DNA from: a virus
Strand: one strand, 5' to 3'
IMG/VR virus record: IMGVR_UViG_3300042397_000475
Coordinates: 1-64,000 of that record
Length of the DNA: 64,000 nt
In this document: positions 23,780 through 29,861 of the stretch, one piece after another
Layout of the letters: each line of letters opens with the position of its first letter
Position numbering within the stretch: the first letter of the stretch is position 1
Notes under the pieces: model-generated
Databases searched by the model: none
Told to the model about the DNA's origin: nothing
Seen by the model: the letters and a program-made list of their open reading frames with translations, nothing else
Position numbers and translations under genes: made by a program

Positions 23780-24700
23780 ATGGCAACTCAAGCAGAATTA
23801 ATCGACCAAATCAATGACACAATTATCGCGGGCTTACAAGCTAAGGGCTTACAATGGTTCAAACCATTTAAGGATAGCTCCACCCTACAATGGAACGCTA
23901 TAAACTCATCAGGCAAGGCTTACCGAGGTGTTAATCAGTTTATCCTATCAGCTAAGGCTATCGACAAAGGATGGGTTAATAAATGGTATACCTTTGCTCA
24001 AGTAAGCAAGCTAGATGGACGTGTTAACAAGGGCGAAAAGTCTACGGATGTATACCTTTGGAAGGTCAACTTTGCAGTAGAAATCGCGGGCAAAGTTCAA
24101 TATTTCCCACGCATTGAGGATATCCCATCGCACCTACAAAAGCAAGCTAAGAAAGCGTTCTACCTACAGACATTTAAGGTGTTTTCTATATCACAAACCA
24201 ATTTGCCTATAGACACCCCCGCTGAGCCTATCGAGGTTACAGAATTGGAAGCGGACGCACACGCTGAGTCTATCCTTCAGGCTTGGACTAGCGAGGTTGT
24301 AACTATTAAGCATTCAGGCTTAGGTCGCGCTTACTATTCTCCTAGCGGGGACTACATCCATATGCCATCTAAGACTACAGACCAATGGAAATCGAACGGG
24401 GACTACTACAAAGTATTCTTTCACGAAGCTATCCATAGCACAGGTCATTCGTCACGCCTTAATCGCTTAGATAAGACGGCAAACTTTGGCTCTGACGAGT
24501 ATAGTAAGGAGGAATTAGTAGCTGAACTAGGCGCGCTATATTTAGAGGCTATCACGGGCATTAAAACAATCGTCGACGATGTCAAAAACTCGCAGGCTTA
24601 TATCAACGGATGGATTAGTAAATTAAAATCTGACCCTAAGTTGATTATGAGCGCCTCTACCAAGGCTCACGAAGCAGTAGAATTAATCCTATCCAAGTAA
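23780..24700 (+). CDS. ArdC-like anti-restriction protein
   Basis: The 306-residue protein has the two-domain ArdC plan. The N-terminal single-strand DNA-binding domain (about 1-130) has G-L-Q-W-F-K-P-F and A-Y-R-G-V-N-Q-F, then W-Y-T-F-A-Q-V and the K-G-E-K-S motif. The C-terminal zincin-like metallopeptidase domain has H-E-A-I-H-S-T-G-H (about 215-223) as zinc and catalytic residues, followed by Y-S-K-E-E-L-V-A-E-L-G with a further acidic ligand. ArdC proteins protect incoming DNA against host restriction, which suits an early position. It lacks the leader hairpin; instead its leader carries a run of CA repeats. Confidence 0.85.
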   Translation: MATQAELIDQINDTIIAGLQAKGLQWFKPFKDSSTLQWNAINSSGKAYRGVNQFILSAKAIDKGWVNKWYTFAQVSKLDGRVNKGEKSTDVYLWKVNFAVEIAGKVQYFPRIEDIPSHLQKQAKKAFYLQTFKVFSISQTNLPIDTPAEPIEVTELEADAHAESILQAWTSEVVTIKHSGLGRAYYSPSGDYIHMPSKTTDQWKSNGDYYKVFFHEAIHSTGHSSRLNRLDKTANFGSDEYSKEELVAELGALYLEAITGIKTIVDDVKNSQAYINGWISKLKSDPKLIMSASTKAHEAVELILSK

Positions 24701-24719
24701 TTTCCACTATCAAAACCTT

Positions 24720-24738
24720 GCGGTGTATAGGTAACCGC
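24720..24738 (+). promoter_or_regulatory. Conserved leader hairpin 5
   Basis: GCGGT/ACCGC stem with a 9-base loop GTATAGGTA, 8 bases before the ATG at 24747. The loop is two bases longer than in copies 1-4. Confidence 0.7.
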
Positions 24739-24746
24739 TCACTATT

Positions 24747-24986
24747 ATGGCACGTTCAAAAAAAACAATTAGTGTATCTAATATGATAGATTATGCTAAT
24801 GCTAATCTAGCAAGAACAGATGTATATGCAACTAAAGAATTTAAAGTAGGTATCACAATTATGATAGAAGAAATTTTGCATAGAACAGATAATTATTGGG
24901 GCTTTATGTTTCTAGACAATAACGACTCAAAAACGGATAGCCTTGGCTATTATTCGAGAAAATACTTTAAGTCACATAAATTGTAA
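24747..24986 (+). CDS. Hypothetical early protein F
   Basis: 79 residues (MARSKKTISVSNMIDYANAN), basic at the start, with central hydrophobic strands (V-G-I-T-I-M-I-E-E-I-L) and aromatic residues (Y-W-G-F-M-F-L-D-N). It may be a small nucleic-acid-binding protein. The codons are more AT-rich than in genes A-E. Confidence 0.7.
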   Translation: MARSKKTISVSNMIDYANANLARTDVYATKEFKVGITIMIEEILHRTDNYWGFMFLDNNDSKTDSLGYYSRKYFKSHKL

Positions 24987-25000
24987 AAACTAACAACCTT

Positions 25001-25019
25001 GCGGTGTATAGGTGACCGC
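25001..25019 (+). promoter_or_regulatory. Conserved leader hairpin 6
   Basis: GCGGT/ACCGC stem with a 9-base loop GTATAGGTG, 9 bases before the ATG at 25029. It fixes the start, which is internal to a longer open frame from 24999. Confidence 0.7.
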
Positions 25020-25028
25020 ATTAAGACT

Positions 25029-25202
25029 ATGAATAATAGATATGTAATCACATTTGGATTTGAAGGAGAAAACGGCTTTCAAGTACAAAAATCCAAACCA
25101 ATCCCAGCTAATGATGAGCAAGAGGCTTGCCAAATGTTATCTAATCAATTCGAAAATTACGAAGGTATTTCTATTGACATCCTTTTAGTAACTAAACAAT
25201 AA
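25029..25202 (+). CDS. Hypothetical early protein G
   Basis: 57 residues (MNNRYVITFGFEGENGFQVQ), with a beta-strand pattern, then a helix (E-Q-E-A-C-Q-M-L-S-N-Q-F) and a final strand (I-D-I-L-L-V-T-K). A small alpha/beta domain of unknown role. The start is chosen by the leader hairpin. Confidence 0.7.
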   Translation: MNNRYVITFGFEGENGFQVQKSKPIPANDEQEACQMLSNQFENYEGISIDILLVTKQ

Positions 25203-25214
25203 TCATTTAACCTT

Positions 25215-25232
25215 GCGGTGTAGGTCAACCGC
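25215..25232 (+). promoter_or_regulatory. Conserved leader hairpin 7
   Basis: GCGGT/ACCGC stem with an 8-base loop GTAGGTCA, 10 bases before the ATG at 25243. Most divergent loop of the seven, stem unchanged. Confidence 0.68.
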
Positions 25233-25242
25233 ATACACACTT

Positions 25243-25482
25243 ATGAAAGCATACCCAAAAAAAGTAGTTGAGCGTCGCATCAACTTAACCTTAGACGAAG
25301 TAGAATCTATGGTCGAATTTCTTAAGGCAAATTACCCTAAGGAAAATCAATTACCTGAAATAAAAACATCACTTAATAATATACTGATTGCCCTAGACTT
25401 TGAAGATGTAGAATCAGATGGATGGGAATTTTATAGCAATGGCAGTCGAGTTAACTTAAACCCTAAACCCCTTTCATTATGA
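25243..25482 (+). CDS. Hypothetical early protein H
   Basis: 79 residues (MKAYPKKVVERRINLTLDEV). A basic strand is followed by a helix (V-E-S-M-V-E-F-L-K-A-N-Y) and a second helix (L-N-N-I-L-I-A-L-D-F). It overlaps the next start by 4 bases (ATGA). No family recognised. Confidence 0.7.
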   Translation: MKAYPKKVVERRINLTLDEVESMVEFLKANYPKENQLPEIKTSLNNILIALDFEDVESDGWEFYSNGSRVNLNPKPLSL

Positions 25483-25892
25483 AAATTCAAGAATTATTAG
25501 ACTTGCGCACAGACGCATTCCAAAAGTATTTATTTGCTCCCGTTGTAATGAATAAGGTCTACTCAAACGAAGATGAAATCGTTCAATTCACAGACACGGC
25601 TTTCATAGATAAACATACGGGCGATGTAGTTTACCTTGTTGAGTTTGGCATTGACCGCTCCCATCCTCTGTATGGCGTTGTAGACCCTAGATATGGCTTT
25701 GTGGTTAGCGGATTTGAGCCTGATAGCGATGGAGGCTTCGAGTTTTCTTATCTATATGAAATAGAAAATAATACTATTGCAGATTACGAAACGGCAGAAG
25801 ACTTTTTAAAAAGTTACGAATTAGTCTTAGGCGTTACCCACGAAGTTGTAAAAATCATTAATCGATATGTCGAAAGAAAAAACAGATATTAA
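25479..25892 (+). CDS. Hypothetical early protein I
   Basis: 137 residues (MKIQELLDLRTDAFQKYLFA), a mixed alpha/beta soluble protein with many acidic and aromatic residues in the middle (D-R-S-H-P-L-Y-G-V-V-D-P-R-Y-G-F). Coupled to protein H by a 4-base overlap. No motif or family recognised. Confidence 0.7.
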   Translation: MKIQELLDLRTDAFQKYLFAPVVMNKVYSNEDEIVQFTDTAFIDKHTGDVVYLVEFGIDRSHPLYGVVDPRYGFVVSGFEPDSDGGFEFSYLYEIENNTIADYETAEDFLKSYELVLGVTHEVVKIINRYVERKNRY

Positions 25893-25893
25893 T

Positions 25894-26121
25894 ATGGCAA
25901 CAGTCAGAGAAATCCTAGAAACCAACAACGACTTGCGTTCACGTTATATCAACGCAATCACAAACTTTTGCAAGGAGCGGATGCACTCTAAGTCAGGTGA
26001 CAAAGAAGCGCCCGCTATCAGACAAATTATGGACATCTTCTTTTGGATGGGCGAAATATCTGAGAAGCAAATGGACTGGGTGGTGAAGTACGCTACCAAG
26101 AATCAAATCACTTTAAATTAA
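25894..26121 (+). CDS. Hypothetical early protein J
   Basis: 75 residues from the ATG at 25894, one base after the preceding stop; a longer frame from 25867 would overlap the upstream gene. Helical, with T-V-R-E-I-L-E-T-N-N-D-L-R-S and K-Q-M-D-W-V-V-K-Y-A. No family recognised. Confidence 0.65.
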   Translation: MATVREILETNNDLRSRYINAITNFCKERMHSKSGDKEAPAIRQIMDIFFWMGEISEKQMDWVVKYATKNQITLN

Positions 26122-26126
26122 TAGCA

Positions 26127-26324
26127 ATGAATGTCACTATCAACATTTTAGAACTAGCAAGCGAACTTGCTGATAAAGAATTACGAGAGAAATGGGATTT
26201 CCGTGATGGACAAGCAGATGTCGATGACGGACACGGCGGTATAATGTATTCAGAAACCGCACAAGATATCTTTGATAGATTATACGACGAATATTATACA
26301 ACCATAGACCAAATAAAGCAATGA
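26127..26324 (+). CDS. Hypothetical early protein K
   Basis: 65 residues, acidic (D-G-Q-A-D-V-D-D-G-H-G-G), with helical ends. It overlaps the next start by 4 bases. Unknown function. Confidence 0.6.
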   Translation: MNVTINILELASELADKELREKWDFRDGQADVDDGHGGIMYSETAQDIFDRLYDEYYTTIDQIKQ

Positions 26325-26527
26325 AAGCAAATTATGATTACCCTTTCTTTCTTTTTAGTAACCTAATTAGAGAGATGTATTTCACACAAGTAGAGGATAT
26401 GGATTATGACCTTATGTTTGATGAGACAATCAAATTATACGAAGATTTTTTAGCATCAGAATTTAACACACAAAAGCAGAGTTATTACGAAACGATGCAA
26501 CAATACATAGTTAACTTAATCGACTAA
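26321..26527 (+). CDS. Hypothetical early protein L
   Basis: 68 residues, acidic and aromatic (Y-D-Y-P-F-F-L-F-S-N; D-M-D-Y-D-L-M-F-D-E), mostly helical. A small acidic protein of this kind in an early phage operon could be a DNA mimic or an inhibitor, but this is only a composition-based guess. Confidence 0.6.
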   Translation: MKANYDYPFFLFSNLIREMYFTQVEDMDYDLMFDETIKLYEDFLASEFNTQKQSYYETMQQYIVNLID

Positions 26528-26531
26528 ACAA

Positions 26532-26732
26532 ATGAAAACAATTGAAATCAAATGGAGTACAGAAGATGTGCTAATGCAAGCAGAAAATTTGGATATCAAA
26601 TTAACTGAAGACCAAGCAGACGAAATTTTAGAAAGTTTGGGTGATAATCACGATGCAACAATCGGAATAAATTGGGATGTTATCTCATTTTATATCGAAG
26701 ATTATTCAAGAAGAGAAAACATATTTAAATAA
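26532..26732 (+). CDS. Hypothetical early protein M
   Basis: 66 residues (MKTIEIKWSTEDVLMQAENL). The S-T-E-D-V, A-D-E-I-L-E-S-L-G-D-N-H-D-A-T-I-G-I-N-W pattern is common in small phage proteins of Bacteroidota phages. Mixed alpha/beta, no catalytic motif. Confidence 0.62.
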   Translation: MKTIEIKWSTEDVLMQAENLDIKLTEDQADEILESLGDNHDATIGINWDVISFYIEDYSRRENIFK

Positions 26733-26736
26733 CCTT

Positions 26737-26949
26737 ATGAGACAGTCAGATAAACTTAAGCAGTACCTAGCAGATTATATGGCAGAAATAGATGCCATTA
26801 ACTTTCCCGAAAAAACTTATGAAGAACATTTCATTAAAAATATGAAACTAAGGGATTTTGATTTACTCGCATATTGGCTACACTATAACGGTGTATTTGA
26901 TGGCGGAGAAGATATGCTATCTAAACTAAAAATATTAATAACTGAATAA
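26737..26949 (+). CDS. Hypothetical early protein N
   Basis: 70 residues from the ATG at 26737 (MRQSDKLKQYLADYMAEIDA), which follows AACCTT directly, the same bases that precede the leader hairpins of earlier genes. Helical with Y-E-E-H-F-I-K-N. A longer frame from 26677 would overlap gene M by 56 bases and lacks such a leader. Confidence 0.62.
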   Translation: MRQSDKLKQYLADYMAEIDAINFPEKTYEEHFIKNMKLRDFDLLAYWLHYNGVFDGGEDMLSKLKILITE

Positions 26950-26956
26950 CAACCTT

Positions 26957-27124
26957 ATGACAAAGCACGAAGCAACCAAAGCCCTAGCAGACAAATTGCT
27001 AGAAGAATTACGCACGAAATTAGCGGACAGAATGTATACGTCTGATGGCGGAACTAATGGAGAGTTCTACGAAGAGTTTACCTTAATAGATGACATTCAA
27101 GCGCTTGTAAGCGCACTAGACTAA
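26957..27124 (+). CDS. Hypothetical early protein O
   Basis: 55 residues (MTKHEATKALADKLLEELRT), ATG at 26957 preceded by ACAACCTT, stop TAA at 27122-27124. Amphipathic helix first half, acidic second half. Packed 7 bases from both neighbours. Confidence 0.58.
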   Translation: MTKHEATKALADKLLEELRTKLADRMYTSDGGTNGEFYEEFTLIDDIQALVSALD

Positions 27125-27130
27125 ACACAA

Positions 27131-27184
27131 ATGAATCACGAAGACTTAGCCCACCTAATGTGGCTACTAAACAACAACAAGTAA
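27131..27184 (+). CDS. Possible 17-residue micro-ORF
   Basis: ATG at 27131, TAA at 27182-27184 overlapping the next ATG as TAATG. Peptide MNHEDLAHLMWLLNNNK. It may serve mainly to couple translation to the next gene. Too short to be sure. Confidence 0.3.
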   Translation: MNHEDLAHLMWLLNNNK

Positions 27185-27411
27185 TGAGCAATCAGAGAGA
27201 AAAAATTATCAACGCGATACAAGATTGTCGTGTTGAAGACATCTCGGTAAGAGAGATGGAGCATTTTGCAAAATTGTATACGGATGAATTAGTCGACGTG
27301 TTGATTAATGAACTATACGAAAAGCACAAAGCGCTAGAAGATAACATATCAGCGTGTAACGTAGAGACTAAGAGACTGCTAGACATCATAGAAAATGGCA
27401 ACAACCTTTAA
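27184..27411 (+). CDS. Hypothetical early protein Q
   Basis: 75 residues from the ATG at 27184 (MSNQREKIINAIQDCRVEDI). Helical, with a likely coiled coil at the C-terminus (L-I-N-E-L-Y-E-K-H-K-A-L-E-D). It overlaps the following gene by 17 bases. Confidence 0.6.
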   Translation: MSNQREKIINAIQDCRVEDISVREMEHFAKLYTDELVDVLINELYEKHKALEDNISACNVETKRLLDIIENGNNL

Positions 27412-27667
27412 TGTAATCATAAACCCGTTCTTACAAAGAATGTGTGTGTATGCCCGCGTCAACAAGGTTGACTGCGAGGCAATTATTCCCTACGGAAGTT
27501 TAGATGAATGGAATGCATTCGAGTTCAATGGCGTGGTATTTGACATCCACTTGCTATACGATGAAGACATCGAAGTTAGCATCTATGAAGTAAAGGATGG
27601 TATCACGGCTGAGTATCAGAATCCATCTCCAGTTAAACTTACAATCAGAACTAAAGATGAATTCTAA
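27395..27667 (+). CDS. Hypothetical early protein R
   Basis: 90 residues (MATTFNVIINPFLQRMCVYA), beta-rich with two cysteines in the first third and many acidic residues later (L-Y-D-E-D-I-E-V-S-I-Y-E-V-K-D). Overlaps both neighbours, so coupled translation is likely. Unknown function. Confidence 0.62.
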   Translation: MATTFNVIINPFLQRMCVYARVNKVDCEAIIPYGSLDEWNAFEFNGVVFDIHLLYDEDIEVSIYEVKDGITAEYQNPSPVKLTIRTKDEF

Positions 27668-27746
27668 AAACTCCTACGTCGACCTAATAGAGGTCGTTAT
27701 AATTATCATATCAATATGTGTCGCATATTATTTAATCGTATTATAA
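27657..27746 (+). CDS. 29-residue single-pass membrane microprotein
   Basis: ATG at 27657 overlapping the stop of gene R by 11 bases, TAA at 27744-27746. The peptide has a polar start (M-N-S-K-N-S-Y-V-D) and then about 17 hydrophobic residues. Clean transmembrane topology and overlap coupling support translation. Confidence 0.42.
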   Translation: MNSKNSYVDLIEVVIIIISICVAYYLIVL

Positions 27747-27766
27747 ATATTTTAAAACCAAACAAA

Positions 27767-28081
27767 ATGAAAAATCAAGAAAAAATTGAGTTCGATTACG
27801 CGTTGTATCAGATTGGATTATATGACGCATACATTAACTATCATTCAGAGCAACCATTTGAAATTATCTCTATCAGAAATGGGTATGCTATTGGATGGAG
27901 AGGTGACATCGCCACTAACGTAAGCGTTACCGACATCTATCTATCCAAACGCCCGCGCAAAGTATGGGTACACATCATCGAATCGCCCGAAGGTTTACTA
28001 ACGTCACGCGTTACTGACTATCAAGATGTATCTACCTACAAGGGAAACACAATCGTTAAACAAATCGAGGTAGAGATATGA
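27767..28081 (+). CDS. Hypothetical early protein T
   Basis: 104 residues from the ATG at 27767, directly preceded by AAACCAAACAAA. Mixed alpha/beta, with two tryptophans and a basic patch (L-S-K-R-P-R-K-V-W). Overlaps the next start by 4 bases. No family recognised. Confidence 0.65.
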   Translation: MKNQEKIEFDYALYQIGLYDAYINYHSEQPFEIISIRNGYAIGWRGDIATNVSVTDIYLSKRPRKVWVHIIESPEGLLTSRVTDYQDVSTYKGNTIVKQIEVEI

Positions 28082-28311
28082 GAAAGTTATCAAATGAATT
28101 AGTAGTAATCCTTATTGGATTTTTCTGCTTGGTAGGTGTAGCATTAACGCTATACCTATCACGCGATTCAGGTAAGTATACCATCAAAACAGAGTTTAGT
28201 ACCTATTGCGCAGACAACTTTAGAGTCTACGGCAAGGGCATTACATTCACCACCTCCGATGGTCGGAAGGTTATTACACAAGGTAATTTTGAAATCTATA
28301 TAAATAAATAA
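28078..28311 (+). CDS. Membrane-anchored early protein U
   Basis: 77 residues with one N-terminal transmembrane helix (about 9-29, V-V-I-L-I-G-F-F-C-L-V-G-V-A-L) and a polar domain with two beta hairpins (Y-G-K-G-I-T-F-T-T-S-D-G-R). Probably anchored in the inner membrane with the domain outside. Unknown role. Confidence 0.63.
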   Translation: MRKLSNELVVILIGFFCLVGVALTLYLSRDSGKYTIKTEFSTYCADNFRVYGKGITFTTSDGRKVITQGNFEIYINK

Positions 28312-28314
28312 ATT

Positions 28315-28557
28315 ATGACACCATACGAAAAGGCTAAAGACTTGGTACGTAGATACTATCAGATAGTACCAAACTTTGACACGGCAAAGGACTGCGCAGG
28401 ATTAGCGGTCTATGAATTAATTGAGGATAGAATCAGCAAGGGTCTAGATGCTGAAGACTTACAACAACTACGCATAGAGATTTATGCGCTAGGTAGCCCG
28501 CATATTAACACAGAGGCTAGAGTAGATAGATTTAATGAAGAACTTAACAACAACTAA
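28315..28557 (+). CDS. Hypothetical early protein V
   Basis: 80 residues (MTPYEKAKDLVRRYYQIVPN). This helical type, T-P-x-E-K-A-K-x-L-V and then C-A-x-x-A-V-x-E-L-I, is frequent in Bacteroidota phage genomes, always of unknown function. Confidence 0.65.
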   Translation: MTPYEKAKDLVRRYYQIVPNFDTAKDCAGLAVYELIEDRISKGLDAEDLQQLRIEIYALGSPHINTEARVDRFNEELNNN

Positions 28558-28569
28558 ACAACAGAAAAA

Positions 28570-28845
28570 ATGAGAAAAGTAGTAGCAACATATTTAACAA
28601 AAGAATCAGGTACTAAAAAAGAAATCTATGAGGTATACAATCCTAATGTAGACACAAGCAAGTTAATCCAAGGGTCAAAGTATTTGGTAGAGTATCGTCT
28701 ATTAAACAAGGTAGTCTCAGATTTTGGTGTATTCCTTGAGGGAACTCCAGACTTTAGGACACTAATCTTTACGCACCCACGTGAAATGTTTAGGACTATT
28801 GGTATTCCGACAATGAATATAAATAATCTAACATTGGTTGACTAA
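28570..28845 (+). CDS. Hypothetical early protein W
   Basis: 91 residues (MRKVVATYLTKESGTKKEIY). A basic strand-rich N-terminus, then K-Y-L-V-E-Y-R-L-L and F-L-E-G-T-P-D-F. Its 3' end holds the -33 box of the promoter for the replication genes. Unknown function. Confidence 0.65.
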   Translation: MRKVVATYLTKESGTKKEIYEVYNPNVDTSKLIQGSKYLVEYRLLNKVVSDFGVFLEGTPDFRTLIFTHPREMFRTIGIPTMNINNLTLVD

Positions 28846-28868
28846 TTAAAACTAATGTTGTACATTTG
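28838..28868 (+). promoter_or_regulatory. Promoter of the replication operon
   Basis: TTG (28838-28840), 20 bases, TACATTTG (28861-28868). Good match in both boxes and spacing. Transcription should start near 28875 and run into the structured leader. Confidence 0.68.
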
Positions 28869-28869
28869 A

Positions 28870-28973
28870 ATCGTACAATCGGATGAGGTGAAGTTGCGGT
28901 CAACTCATTCGGTATTCAAGGCAACTTGAACCGCCCCCTTACCTGCGCAACAAGGTTTGGGGGTTTATTTTTT
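28870..28973 (+). promoter_or_regulatory. Structured leader with terminator (candidate attenuator or riboswitch)
   Basis: Between promoter and ATG (28979) lie about 105 bases with an 8-bp stem CGGATGAG/CTCATTCG (28881-28888 with 28905-28912), an alternative pairing of AAGTTGC (about 28893) with GCAACTT (28921-28927), and GCGGT able to pair with ACCGC just before the last hairpin. That hairpin, CCCCC..ACCT/AGGT..GGGGG (28934-28963) followed by TTTATTTTTT, is a complete intrinsic terminator ending 5 bases before the start codon. Mutually exclusive pairings upstream of a terminator are the signature of attenuation. The ligand or trigger is unknown. Confidence 0.6.
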
Positions 28974-28978
28974 GCGCT

Positions 28979-29215
28979 ATGGAAGAAGAAGTTATTTACG
29001 AAAATCCATTTGTAGGCGATGAGCTAGAAATTATGTGTCACAGAGCGATACTTAATATGCGCAAGGTTCGCCTAGAGAAAGATATAAGAGACTACTCTCA
29101 GTTGTTTAGGTACGCAACACCTGAGATGGAGGCATTCGAGAAATTAGTAAATATTGTCGAGGGTCTAGTTAAAGACCTAAGCGAAGTAAACGAGAAGTTA
29201 ACACAAGCAATATGA
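28979..29215 (+). CDS. Hypothetical coiled-coil protein before the initiator
   Basis: 78 residues (MEEEVIYENPFVGDELEIMC), acidic then heptad-like (F-E-K-L-V-N-I-V-E-G-L-V-K-D-L-S-E-V-N). First gene after the attenuator, overlapping the initiator gene by 4 bases. A partner of the initiator or helicase loader is possible by position only. Confidence 0.65.
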   Translation: MEEEVIYENPFVGDELEIMCHRAILNMRKVRLEKDIRDYSQLFRYATPEMEAFEKLVNIVEGLVKDLSEVNEKLTQAI

Positions 29216-29859
29216 ATTTTATCACAATCCCATATGATTTATTGGCGCGTACAGACTTGACCGCATCAGAAAAGAATCTGATGGGATTAATTCATAGTTT
29301 GTCAGCTAAGGAAGGGTATTGTTTTGCTAGTAATCAGTATTTAGCTGATGCATTAGGAATGAAGTTATCAGGCGTAAGGAACTGCTTAACAGAACTTTAT
29401 TCAAAGGGTTTAATCACTAGAGTTATCAAGAGAAAAGACAATAATGAAATTGAATCTAGAGAGATAAAATTGGTTACCCCTCTGATGCTAGAACAACATA
29501 CCCCTATGATGCCACAGCAACATACCTCTGATGCCACAGCATCACATAATAAAGAAACTAATATAAAAGAAAATAATAACTCTATTGAACGCTTCGAAGA
29601 GTTTTGGAATATCTACAATAAACGCGTAGGTAAAGAGAAGACAAAGACTAAATGGTCTAAGTTAAAACAGAAGGAAGTAGATGCAATATTCTTAGCACTA
29701 CCAAGCTATGTAGCTAGTAGAGAAGTTAAGTTTAGAAAAGACCCTGAAAGATACCTGACTCATAGAGTTTGGGAGGATGAGATGCCAAGCGATTCGCCTG
29801 CTTCAATTCCACTATCAGCAAATAAGATAACTGAAATCATAATCCCAACTGACTTTTAA
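29212..29859 (+). CDS. O-like replication initiator with embedded iterons
   Basis: In this 215-residue protein, residues 1-85 form a winged helix-turn-helix of the replication-initiator type (T-A-S-E-K-N-L-M-G-L-I, then N-Q-Y-L-A-D-A-L-G-M and V-R-N-C-L-T-E-L-Y). A linker (about 88-112) is made of three 8-residue repeats encoded by iteron-like DNA. The C-terminal domain (E-E-F-W-N-I-Y-N-K-R-V-G-K, then D-P-E-R-Y-L-T-H-R-V-W-E-D-E) is the form shared by lambda O-type and DnaT-type helicase-recruiting proteins. A DnaB-like helicase gene follows after 2 bases. The protein probably binds the repeats and loads that helicase. Confidence 0.8.
   Translation: MNFITIPYDLLARTDLTASEKNLMGLIHSLSAKEGYCFASNQYLADALGMKLSGVRNCLTELYSKGLITRVIKRKDNNEIESREIKLVTPLMLEQHTPMMPQQHTSDATASHNKETNIKENNNSIERFEEFWNIYNKRVGKEKTKTKWSKLKQKEVDAIFLALPSYVASREVKFRKDPERYLTHRVWEDEMPSDSPASIPLSANKITEIIIPTDF
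29476..29547 (+). repeat. Three iterons inside the O-like gene
   Basis: Tandem 24 bp units start at 29476, 29500 and 29524. Unit 2 (ACCCCTATGATGC, CACA, GCAACAT) matches the reverse complement of the 20.36 kb unit except for the inverted centre (TGTG) and one other base. The 24-bp period keeps the reading frame and gives an 8-residue protein repeat. Confidence 0.75.
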
Positions 29860-29861
29860 TA

